DNA of 11,482 bases, from assembly GCA_030705945.1 (NCBI GenBank), contig JAUZPS010000098.1:1-11482 (forward strand). The letters run 5' to 3'. The notes under the pieces were generated by a model, which was not told the origin of the DNA, searched no databases, and saw only the letters and a list, made by a program, of their open reading frames with translations. The DNA comes from Bacillota bacterium. GTDB lineage: Bacteria; Bacillota; Clostridia; Acetivibrionales; DSM-2933. A program made the position numbers and the translations under genes. Shown here piece by piece: positions 1 to 6,048 of this stretch (within the stretch, counting starts at the first letter, position 1; each line of letters opens with the position of its first letter).

Positions 1-2
1 AG

Positions 3-689
3 GGCATAAACATTAATTTGGAAGAAATCAAAACTAATAGCATTGGTGAGACTTTAAAAAAGGTTAAAGTTGAAGAATCAGAAATTATATACGATGATAA
101 AAATGACATAAATTCGATTAAACGTGAAAATATTAAATCTCCCGCTGTAGATTCTATTAATCATACCAATATATCTAAAAATGTAATACCCCCTGAAGGA
201 CCTGTGAAAAATGTCGTTAAGCCTAATGAAGGTGATAAGCTCACACCTCCATTGCCGGATAAGAATAACGACACAACTTTTGAAGCGAATAATTCACCCC
301 AACCTGAACATGGTAAAATAACAGATATTACAGAAAACCGGAACACTACTGTAAACAATAATGAGGATTCTCCGGTCACTACTCCTGACCGTAAAAAAGT
401 TGAGATAAAACCTGCGGACAAAAACGCTGCAAGTAGTGACAAGCCCGTAATTTCAGTGTCTACACCAATTGATCCTAAAAAAAATAGTATTGGTCCACAG
501 CCGACTCCTGCTCCAATCAAACAAAATCCAGTTCCTATAATTTCAACGCCTGTGGAAACAAAAAGGCCTGTAGCAAATCCTCCACCAACTCCTATTGCTG
601 TAAAAAGCGAGCCAATTCCACCACCGGTTCCTGTTGCTACGAAAAGCGCGCCGATTCCTTCATCAGCTCCTGTTGGAACGCCCCCCTGA
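3..689 (+). CDS. Proline/asparagine-rich low-complexity protein, 5' truncated, frame broken at a C6 run
   Basis: The frame is open to the left window edge. The TTG at 18 has no ribosome binding site at a proper distance (the AGGG at 2-4 is about 13 nt away), so the true start probably lies outside. The visible part has no recognisable catalytic domain. The first ~45 residues are charged (Glu, Lys, Asp, Asn); the rest is a Pro/Thr/Asn/Lys-rich chain of PxP and PVxTK units, ending in two 13-codon repeats. Such composition is typical of an extended, disordered linker or wall-spanning segment of a surface or membrane protein; that role is inference. No membrane segment or signal peptide lies in the visible part. 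The frame stops at TGA (687-689) right after six C. With five C it would read on in the same proline-rich sense, so the stop is probably not the ancestral C-terminus. Similar linkers occur in clostridial RsgI-type anti-sigma proteins, but nothing here proves that family. Confidence 0.6.
   Translation, partial: GININLEEIKTNSIGETLKKVKVEESEIIYDDKNDINSIKRENIKSPAVDSINHTNISKNVIPPEGPVKNVVKPNEGDKLTPPLPDKNNDTTFEANNSPQPEHGKITDITENRNTTVNNNEDSPVTTPDRKKVEIKPADKNAASSDKPVISVSTPIDPKKNSIGPQPTPAPIKQNPVPIISTPVETKRPVANPPPTPIAVKSEPIPPPVPVATKSAPIPSSAPVGTPP
591..689 (+). repeat. 39-bp (13-codon) tandem repeat in the proline-rich gene
   Basis: Two adjacent diverged units, 591-629 and 630-668, encode PIAVKSEPIPPPV and PVATKSAPIPSSA. 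A third unit starts at 669 (PVGT) and runs straight into the C6 run. They share the pattern P-(I/V)-A-x-K-S-x-P-I-P. Looser relatives (PVETK, PVAN) precede them. Slippage or unequal exchange in such repeats commonly changes linker length. Confidence 0.6.
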
Positions 690-821
690 AATAAAGCCAG
701 TAACAACACCCCCTGAGACAAGCGAACCAACACTGCATTTACCGATTCCACTGCTTGTAGGTAATATGGCAAAAAACTTATCAATTTTGGAAGAAATAGC
801 ATGTTCAGCATTTAGATTATC

Positions 822-830
822 TGTTATAAT
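822..830 (+). promoter_or_regulatory. Extended -10 promoter for the aldo/keto reductase gene
   Basis: TGTTATAAT is a perfect TGnTATAAT extended -10. No good -35 is found at 16-18 nt; the best nearby hexamers match TTGACA poorly. Transcription would start near 837, giving a leader of about 53 nt before ATG 890. It sits inside the shifted tail of the upstream gene. Confidence 0.5.
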
Positions 831-873
831 AGTATCCGTAAAAGTTCCATTTTTTATTGGTAATAGCACTTTT

Positions 874-880
874 GAAAGGA
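874..880 (+). promoter_or_regulatory. Ribosome binding site deciding start at 890
   Basis: GAAAGGA with a 9-nt gap to ATG 890. The alternative in-frame ATG at 926 has only a weak AAGTAG-like sequence before it, so this site favours the longer protein. Confidence 0.6.
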
Positions 881-889
881 TAAAAGTAT

Positions 890-1879
890 ATGATTTATTC
901 TGCAGATTCAAGTAGATATGAAAAAATGATTTACCGCAGATGCGGAAAAAGCGGACTCAAACTCCCGGCAGTTTCCTTGGGTCTATGGCACAATTTTGGC
1001 GGAATTAATAACTTTGAAACAGGCAGGAGTATACTTCGAAAAGCATTTGATCTTGGAATAACGCACTTTGATCTTGCTAATAACTATGGACCTCCTCCAG
1101 GATCTGCTGAAGAAAACTTTGGTAGAATATTCAAGTCAGACTTTACAGCTTACAGAGATGAAATTATAATCTCAACAAAAGCGGGATATGATATGTGGCC
1201 CGGGCCGTATGGAGAATGGGGTTCTAGAAAATACTTGGTTGCAAGCGCCGACCAGAGCCTAAAAAGAATGGGACTTGAGTATGTCGATATATTTTATTCC
1301 CATAGACCAGACCCATCAACTCCCCTTGAAGAAACTATGGGAGCCCTTGATTACATTGTAAGAAGCGGCAAAGCTCTTTATGCCGGTATTTCAAACTATA
1401 ACCCTGAACAGACAAGAAAAGCGGCAGAAATTTTAAAAAATCTTGGTACTCCCTGTCTGATTCATCAACCTTCTTATTCAATGTTTAACAGATGGATAGA
1501 AGAAGAGCTTCTTGACACTTTAGAAGACAATGGTATCGGTTGTATTGTGTTTTCTCCTCTGGCGCAAGGACTTCTTACAGACAGGTATCTAAATGGCATA
1601 CCCTCAGACTCTAGAGCTGCAGGTTCTAGTATCTTTCTTAAGCCTGACGATATAACATCTGAAAAGTTAAAGAAAATCAAACAATTAAATGAAATAGCTT
1701 CAAACAGGGGACAGAAACTATCTCAGCTTGCAATCTCGTGGGTATTGAGAAAAGGCCGTGTGACATCAGCAATAGTTGGAGCTAGTTCGGTAAAACAGAT
1801 AGAGGATAATGCCAAAGCTGTAAATAATCTGGAATTTACACAGGACGAGCTGGATAAAATTGAAAGCATTTTAATATAG
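890..1879 (+). CDS. yghZ: Aldo/keto reductase, YghZ/GprA-like (L-glyceraldehyde 3-phosphate reductase family)
   Basis: A cytosolic NADPH-dependent aldo/keto reductase of 329 aa folding as a (beta/alpha)8 barrel. The AKR tetrad is visible: Asp61 and Tyr66 (DLANNYG), Lys97 (STKAGYD) and His138 (YSHRPD). Further signatures are SLKRMGLEYVDIF (123-135), GISNYNPEQ (166-174), SPLAQGLLTDRYL (222-234, phosphate/cofactor loop) and AIVGASSVKQIEDN (294-307). The N-terminus RYEKMIYRRCGKSGLKLPA and the segment SLGLWHNFG closely match, from memory, E. coli YghZ, which reduces L-glyceraldehyde 3-phosphate and helps clear methylglyoxal precursors. The substrate is therefore inferred from family. ATG 890 is preferred over the in-frame ATG 926: GAAAGGA lies 9 nt upstream (874-880), and YghZ proteins carry this short N-terminal extension. 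Length fits the family. It appears monocistronic, with its own promoter and a weak hairpin after it. Confidence 0.93.
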   Translation: MIYSADSSRYEKMIYRRCGKSGLKLPAVSLGLWHNFGGINNFETGRSILRKAFDLGITHFDLANNYGPPPGSAEENFGRIFKSDFTAYRDEIIISTKAGYDMWPGPYGEWGSRKYLVASADQSLKRMGLEYVDIFYSHRPDPSTPLEETMGALDYIVRSGKALYAGISNYNPEQTRKAAEILKNLGTPCLIHQPSYSMFNRWIEEELLDTLEDNGIGCIVFSPLAQGLLTDRYLNGIPSDSRAAGSSIFLKPDDITSEKLKKIKQLNEIASNRGQKLSQLAISWVLRKGRVTSAIVGASSVKQIEDNAKAVNNLEFTQDELDKIESILI

Positions 1880-1908
1880 AGAAGTTTAAAGGCGCCCGTC
1901 TACTAACC

Positions 1909-1936
1909 ACAATAAATTTTCTTTATTGTATTTGTT
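1909..1936 (+). terminator. Weak AT-rich hairpin after the aldo/keto reductase gene
   Basis: ACAATAAA (1909-1916) and TTTATTGT (1922-1929) form an 8-bp stem with a 5-nt TTTTC loop, followed by a T-rich stretch (ATTTGTT). The stem has little GC, so this is a possible but weak intrinsic terminator. Confidence 0.3.
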
Positions 1937-1970
1937 AACAGTAATCCATATTTATTTTAAATGTAAAATA

Positions 1971-1979
1971 TGGTATAAT
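1971..1979 (+). promoter_or_regulatory. Extended -10 promoter upstream of the structured leader
   Basis: TGGTATAAT is a perfect TGnTATAAT box. The -35 position (1951-1956, TTTATT) is poor. A start near 1986 would put the long stem-forming region (from 1996) at the 5' end of the transcript, about 115 nt ahead of the small gene. Confidence 0.5.
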
Positions 1980-1995
1980 ATAATTAACTGAATAA

Positions 1996-2098
1996 ATATT
2001 AAAAGCGCTATAAATCTTACATTTGACAGAGCAAGATAACGAACGCTTTAACATTATTTTGTGATAGGCAAATGTATAAGATTAATCACTTTTAATAT
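1996..2098 (+). ncRNA. Structured 5' leader (candidate cis-regulatory RNA) of the orphan gene
   Basis: Two nested stems close the whole element. The outer stem is 10 perfect bp: ATATTAAAAG (1996-2005) with CTTTTAATAT (2089-2098). After an asymmetric internal loop (2006-2012 against 2084-2088), a second stem of 13 bp pairs AATCTTACATTTG (2013-2025) with CAAATGTATAAGATT (2069-2083), broken only by a 2-nt bulge (2076-2077). The apical part (2026-2068) is 43 nt. The outer stem ends 4 nt before the ribosome binding site, and a promoter lies just upstream. I compared it from memory with the purine, c-di-GMP-I, fluoride and T-box signatures and saw none of them. A regulatory RNA role is inference; a DNA inverted-repeat element is the alternative. 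Confidence 0.5.
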
Positions 2099-2102
2099 AG
2101 AT

Positions 2103-2110
2103 GGGGGTGA
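2103..2110 (+). promoter_or_regulatory. Ribosome binding site deciding a TTG start
   Basis: GGGGGTGA resembles the consensus AGGAGGTGA and lies 5 nt before TTG 2116. The ATG at 2101 is part of or upstream of this site and has no ribosome binding site of its own, so TTG 2116 is the better start. Confidence 0.65.
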
Positions 2111-2115
2111 GTAGA

Positions 2116-2421
2116 TTGGAAAAGCGTCGTTTATCGTGTAGTAAAGACTGGACTACCATAGAAATAGCGGACTTTGATGACAAAAAAACACTCTATCTTA
2201 ATTATTATGATATTAATAAAATACAGTTCGACGAAGCATTGATTAATAAGTTGTTCAGAAAAGTACGTACGGAAAAAATTCGGATTTTTGTAAACACATC
2301 AAGTAAACCTATTGAATTTACCAAGCATAATAACGAGATGTACTTTGAAGAGTACAAACAGGAACTATCAAAATTTGCAAGAGATAATAGCATCCATCTA
2401 ATTGACAATATTATATCGTAG
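2116..2421 (+). CDS. Small orphan protein of unknown function (about 101 aa)
   Basis: I do not recognise this family. From TTG 2116 the product is 101 aa, starting MEKRRLSCSKDWTTIEIADF; from ATG 2101 it would be 106 aa. It is charged, with no signal peptide and no membrane segment, so it is probably cytosolic. The middle contains a Lys/Arg-rich stretch followed by a short hydrophobic strand (KVRTEKIRIFVNTSSKP). The end is a likely helix (MYFEEYKQELSKFARDNSIH) followed by a hydrophobic tail (LIDNIIS). The alternation of short strands and helices suggests a small alpha/beta fold. Codon use and the strong ribosome binding site support a real gene. It stands alone: the upstream neighbour has its own promoter and the downstream gene is convergent. 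Its long structured leader implies regulated expression. Confidence 0.75.
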   Translation: MEKRRLSCSKDWTTIEIADFDDKKTLYLNYYDINKIQFDEALINKLFRKVRTEKIRIFVNTSSKPIEFTKHNNEMYFEEYKQELSKFARDNSIHLIDNIIS

Positions 2422-2532
2422 AAATGAGCTTTTTATAATACATTAATAAAATACATCAAAATTAAAAAATTAAATCATAGATAATAAACTGCTATTGAAA
2501 ATAATTTAGATTTATTAAAACCATAATTCTTC

Positions 2533-2589
2533 TAAAGCGCTTTTTAACATATCAAGTTTAAAGCTTTCATGATGTTAAAAAGCGCTTTA
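2533..2589. repeat. Perfect 18-bp inverted repeat in the convergent intergenic gap
   Basis: The arm 2533-2550 (T, then AAAGCGCTTTTTAACAT) is the exact reverse complement of 2572-2589, with a 21-nt spacer. Each arm also contains the 10-bp palindrome AAAGCGCTTT (2534-2543 and 2579-2588). It lies between two convergent genes, so it may act as a shared transcription stop. However, no T run follows the stem on either strand, so it is not a classical intrinsic terminator. A protein-binding site or a small palindromic repeat family is equally possible. The rest of 2422-2696 is AT-rich with nothing else I can support. Confidence 0.7.
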
Positions 2590-2696
2590 TTGAAACAAAG
2601 ATTCTTAATAAAGATTTTATGTAAAACTGCCTTTCTGGTCTGGGAAAGAATTATCCTCTTTATTAATTTTTGATTTATGACATTATAAATATCTCT

Positions 2697-3581
2697 CTAC
2701 CCTTTAGCAAAAACCTTTAAGCCCTTGTTAATAAATTCAACCTTAAGCGGCAGTCCTTGAGACTTTTCGCCGTCAACGCTCACACCAACCTCATTATCAC
2801 TGGTTATGACGCAACTTTTTGCAGTCAGCTTGGAAACATGCTTATCATTAAGCGAATCATTGCTTAAAACTTTAAAAAATAGCGATGCAAGATCAATATG
2901 CGAACAACTCTTTATCAATACGATATCCATCAACCCGTCTGAAAAGTCAGCTTCCTTAATGATGTTAGTAAATCCTGCCGCATGCTTTCCATTGAGAATC
3001 AGGAACAAAAGGCTCTCTTCTTCAACTATTTCATTTTCAGTTTCAATTCTGAGGTTGAAGGATTTGATATTTGTTACCTCGTTTAATGCTTTGAGATAAT
3101 ACGCAAATGGACCAAAGTTCTTTTTGAGCTCATTATGAGTGCTAAAGGACACATTGACAAACAGTCCCCCGGCGCATGTGCTTAAAAAGTATCTGGAATT
3201 ATTTATTAGCCCTACATCAACCTCTACCGTATTTCCAGCTAAAATAATATCGAGGCAGTCATTTAAGTAACTAGGAAGATTTAAACACCTTGCAAAATCA
3301 TTGCAGGTGCCTGACGGAATAATTCCAATGGGCACATCAACCCGGTTTTTTAAAAGTTTATTTACAATGCTATTTACTGTCCCATCTCCACCGGATATTA
3401 TAACCTGATCAAATTCGCCTTTTTGAAACATGGTGGTCAGATTTTTATCTTTTACGCTGTGAAGCCTATAGGGCATTAGCATTATATTTTTTTCCTGGAA
3501 TTTCTCAAGAATCTGGTCAAGCTTTGTGGGTATTATCCGATCCCCCGACATAGGATTGTATATAAAAAGCGCCTTTTCCAT
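2697..3581 (-). CDS. Diacylglycerol kinase / YegS-BmrU family lipid kinase
   Basis: A 294-aa lipid kinase of the diacylglycerol-kinase catalytic family (DagK/YegS/BmrU type). These enzymes phosphorylate a lipid hydroxyl with ATP at the inner face of the membrane; in Firmicutes the DgkB/DagK member recycles diacylglycerol to phosphatidic acid. Visible motifs are FIYNPMSG (6-13), the nucleotide loop SGGDGTVN (63-70), GIIPSGTCNDFAR (86-98), the conserved SDGLMD (214-219) and the C-terminal VSVDGE (267-272). Length is normal for the family. The start is ATG 3581, with GGAGGG (3591-3586) 4 nt upstream; the in-frame TTG at 3593 lies in front of and overlaps the ribosome binding site and is rejected. 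The true substrate cannot be told from sequence. It has its own likely promoter and is separated from recJ by a terminator. Confidence 0.9.
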   Translation of the reverse strand: MEKALFIYNPMSGDRIIPTKLDQILEKFQEKNIMLMPYRLHSVKDKNLTTMFQKGEFDQVIISGGDGTVNSIVNKLLKNRVDVPIGIIPSGTCNDFARCLNLPSYLNDCLDIILAGNTVEVDVGLINNSRYFLSTCAGGLFVNVSFSTHNELKKNFGPFAYYLKALNEVTNIKSFNLRIETENEIVEEESLLFLILNGKHAAGFTNIIKEADFSDGLMDIVLIKSCSHIDLASLFFKVLSNDSLNDKHVSKLTAKSCVITSDNEVGVSVDGEKSQGLPLKVEFINKGLKVFAKG

Positions 3582-3628
3582 TGTACCCTCCAAAAAATGT
3601 TAAATAGCAGTTCTTTAATCATAACTAT

Positions 3629-3634
3629 ATTATA
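3629..3634 (-). promoter_or_regulatory. Probable -10 box for the lipid kinase gene
   Basis: On the minus strand the sequence reads TGTATAATATAG, a perfect TATAAT, with a weak -35 (TATTCA-like at 18 nt). The start would be near 3622, about 40 nt before ATG 3581. The TG is directly adjacent to the box rather than one base away, so it is not a true extended -10. Confidence 0.4.
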
Positions 3635-3660
3635 CATTTATTTAAATATTTTTGAATAGT

Positions 3661-3691
3661 AAAAAAAAAATATTATATCTGCCAATATAAT
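3661..3691 (-). terminator. Intrinsic terminator after recJ
   Basis: On the minus strand a 7-bp stem ATTATAT/ATATAAT (arms 3691-3685 and 3678-3672) with a 6-nt TGGCAG loop is followed by a run of at least ten T (the A run at 3661-3670). The stem is AT-rich but the T tract is excellent, and it sits 24 nt past the recJ stop. Confidence 0.65.
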
Positions 3692-3714
3692 CCTTCAAAT
3701 CAGCAGCGTCGCGC

Positions 3715-6009
3715 TTAAGCTTTAAGGTATTCTTTAAATCTCTCGCTTTCAAGCTTTAAAACAAAACTCTGATAGGCGCTCTTTTCTAAAAGCGCGTTTG
3801 TAAGCTTCTTTTCTATCATACTAATGTCGGGACTTGCTTTATTGTTGCCCCGGCTTACTAAAACTGTATTTTCATCATCTTCGATTGAGTATTCAATTTT
3901 TCCGGCAGCTTTAAGATATTTTAGCGCGGCTCTTATTATTTCCTCTTCAACGCATAATAAAATCGAAAGATGATCTAAGTGGATCTTTCCTGAGTTAACC
4001 ATTGTCGCTTTTTTCACTAATCCAAATAAATCAGTCAGAAATCCCCGGAAAGAGTAATCTGAGCGCGTTGAGAAATTCAGAATAACCTTTTTGGGATTTA
4101 CAAGGAAAACTGATTCTCTAAATATATTGGAATTTGCGGGAACTGATAAAAAAATCAGATTATCCGCCTTTTTTAGGCTAAGTCTTGTTACTGCGCCTTC
4201 TAAAGGACATTTTTCATCCAAACCCTCATAAAAAAATGTGGATTTTTTATAAATATCTTCTAAATCAATAGCTTTCTTATCCCTTGCGTCTTCGATAACG
4301 CCTTCAAACGCTTTTTTCAGACTTCCATCAGTTTCAATCATGTACTCCACTGTAAGCTGCAGTTCGGTGTTGTCTCTATATGAGTTACGTCCAACTTTAT
4401 ATATGAGATCATAAACTTTATTTTTAAAACTATCACTGCCTCCAGACCACTTAACTGCAGAAAACCTCACATTTTCAATATCCGCTACAACCATTATATG
4501 ATGATTTTTTTGAGTTATTCGATCACTTAATATTGAAACATTTCTTGTAAGAAAAAACGGAGCTTCAAAGCCTTCGCCATATGGGCCCGCTTTCTTCAAT
4601 CTTTCATAGAACTCATCGTCTATATCATCAAAACTTAGCTCAGCATCAACTGAGGTTTCTAAAGAATCGTCAATATAATAGAGCATTTCTGCTTTTTCTT
4701 CAATCTCTTCGGTAAAAGCTTTGATATCCTCAACTTTCAGGGATAAACCCGCAGCTTTGGAATGGCCTCCAAATTTTATAAGCTTGCTCGATGAAGCTTT
4801 GAGAAGTTGATAAATATTGATATCATCAGTTGACCTCGCAGATCCTACGACCGTTTCTCCATCCTCCTTGAGCGACATAAGAATTGCAGGTTTTCTAAAG
4901 GTTTCACATATCTTTCCCGCTGCGATGCCTATAATACCATGATGCCAGAACTTCCCATATAATACCAGAATAGTTTTCCTTATTTTGAAGTTTACAACCA
5001 GTTCTTGAGCTTCTTTTATTATTTCCTCCTGAACCCTTTTTCTATCCTCATTTAAAAAGTTGATTTTCTGCGCCAGTTCATCAGAATCGTGGTAATCCTT
5101 TGAAAGGAGCAGTTCTACAGGCAATCTTGCCGTATCCATTCTTCCAGCGGCATTTATCCGCGGCGCAATCTGAAAAGCGACATCTTCTTCATTCTGTAGT
5201 TTGCTGTTCTTCTCAATAATTTTAAAAAGAGATTTAAGACCTACGCGTTCAGTATTAAATAATAATGGCAATCCATTCTTCAATAAATACCTGTTTTCTC
5301 CATTGAGACTTACAACATCCGCAATGAGTGATAGAGACACAATATCCATAAACAGACTGGACTTCTCGCTCATACCGTAACTTTCCAAAAGCGCCGAGCA
5401 TAAAAAATAAGCCATGGCGCAGCCCGAAAGATTTCTGGCTTTGTGTCCCTCGGGGAGAAGCTTGGGGTTTAGAATGCTATCTGCTGGAGGCAATGAATCC
5501 GGAATAGTGTGATGGTCAGTTACAATTACCTTCATTCCAAGTTCTTTAGCTATTGTTATTTCATTGAGATTGGATACCCCGCAGTCGCATGTAATGATAA
5601 GCGATATGCCCTTTTCGCTAAAACCTCGGATAACGCCCTCATTCATGCCATAGCCTTCCGTAAATCTATCCGGAACATGGTAAACCAGATTTTGTGTAAA
5701 GAAGCTAAGACATTGATACAAAAGAGCTGTGCTTGTCACCCCGTCAACATCGTAATCTCCATAAATCGCTATAGCCTCATTTGATTCTATAGTTTTTTTT
5801 ATTATGTCTATAGCATTATTTATATCGGGAAACTCCTGCGTTCGGGTTGGGATATATAAATTCTCATCTAACATCTGCCTTACAGTTTCCGGGTCTTTAT
5901 ATCCCCTGTTATAAAATATCCTGGCAATCAGCTCATCTCCGTCGCAAGAATCAATTAGTTCCTCTGGAATATAGATATTATCATTTAATATGTTAATTTT
6001 TACTTTCAT
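3715..6009 (-). CDS. recJ: Single-stranded-DNA-specific 5'-3' exonuclease RecJ
   Basis: A DHH-family nuclease of 764 aa, in the size range of Firmicute RecJ and longer than the E. coli form. It degrades single-stranded DNA 5' to 3' with Mn2+/Mg2+ in recombination, mismatch and base-excision repair. The DHH core shows YGDYDVDG (83-90), TCDCGVSN (140-147), the name-giving VTDHH (163-167), SLIADVVSL (227-235) and APRINAAGRMDTA (282-294). The DHHA1 domain has WHHGIIGIAAGK (355-366) and KFGGHSKAAGLSL (412-424). An OB-fold follows near 485-560 (LTRNVSIL, HHIMVVADIENVRFSAVKW). The C-terminal ~190 residues form the extra region typical of Firmicute RecJ. ATG 6009 has GGAG upstream, separated by a run of A. 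It is the last gene of the helicase-nuclease-recJ unit, about 40 nt after the nuclease. Confidence 0.95.
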   Translation of the reverse strand: MKVKINILNDNIYIPEELIDSCDGDELIARIFYNRGYKDPETVRQMLDENLYIPTRTQEFPDINNAIDIIKKTIESNEAIAIYGDYDVDGVTSTALLYQCLSFFTQNLVYHVPDRFTEGYGMNEGVIRGFSEKGISLIITCDCGVSNLNEITIAKELGMKVIVTDHHTIPDSLPPADSILNPKLLPEGHKARNLSGCAMAYFLCSALLESYGMSEKSSLFMDIVSLSLIADVVSLNGENRYLLKNGLPLLFNTERVGLKSLFKIIEKNSKLQNEEDVAFQIAPRINAAGRMDTARLPVELLLSKDYHDSDELAQKINFLNEDRKRVQEEIIKEAQELVVNFKIRKTILVLYGKFWHHGIIGIAAGKICETFRKPAILMSLKEDGETVVGSARSTDDINIYQLLKASSSKLIKFGGHSKAAGLSLKVEDIKAFTEEIEEKAEMLYYIDDSLETSVDAELSFDDIDDEFYERLKKAGPYGEGFEAPFFLTRNVSILSDRITQKNHHIMVVADIENVRFSAVKWSGGSDSFKNKVYDLIYKVGRNSYRDNTELQLTVEYMIETDGSLKKAFEGVIEDARDKKAIDLEDIYKKSTFFYEGLDEKCPLEGAVTRLSLKKADNLIFLSVPANSNIFRESVFLVNPKKVILNFSTRSDYSFRGFLTDLFGLVKKATMVNSGKIHLDHLSILLCVEEEIIRAALKYLKAAGKIEYSIEDDENTVLVSRGNNKASPDISMIEKKLTNALLEKSAYQSFVLKLESERFKEYLKA

Positions 6010-6048
6010 TTTTTCTCCTCAACGCTTTTGCCTTAACGCCCGATTTAT

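Larger units (their letters stand above)
687..915 (+). pseudogene. Out-of-frame continuation of the proline-rich gene
   Basis: One nucleotide out of phase with the upstream gene, this frame is open for about 75 codons up to TAG at 913-915. It begins with the same compositional signature (PPEIKPVTTPPETSEPT), then turns more hydrophobic (LPIPLLVGN, LSVIIVSVKVPFFIG). Removing one C from the run at 681-686 joins the two frames without any stop. The proline-rich part (to about 750) looks like genuine displaced coding sequence. The part beyond ~780 is less certain because it overlaps a good extended -10 promoter and the start of the next gene (26-nt overlap). An independent start at ATG 634 is unlikely: there is no ribosome binding site and it lies inside the upstream repeats. 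Confidence 0.45.

Noticed and set aside
161..811. Long antisense open frame (216 codons) opposite the proline-rich gene
   Set aside because: It has no ribosome binding site before ATG 811. Its Gly-rich hydrophobic product is what the complement of Pro-rich codons gives. The plus-strand frame has the codon-phased 39-bp repeats.
634..915. Independent 93-aa gene starting at ATG 634
   Set aside because: It has no ribosome binding site, and the first part is a frame shadow of the repeats. It is better explained as the shifted continuation of the proline-rich gene after the C6 run.
2023..2052. TTGACA (2023-2028) with a TTTAAC -10 at 18 nt as a second promoter for the orphan gene
   Set aside because: The -10 is poor, and the TTGACA bases lie in one arm of the long stem. 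The extended -10 at 1971 is much better.
2072..2095. Seven-codon leader peptide (ATG TAT AAG ... TAA) in the structured leader
   Set aside because: Only a weak AGG precedes it, at poor spacing. There is no enrichment of a regulatory codon, so it is indistinguishable from chance.
3582..3593. TTG 3593 as the start of the lipid kinase
   Set aside because: It overlaps the GGAGGG ribosome binding site that serves ATG 3581. The family N-terminus begins at MEKALFIYNP.
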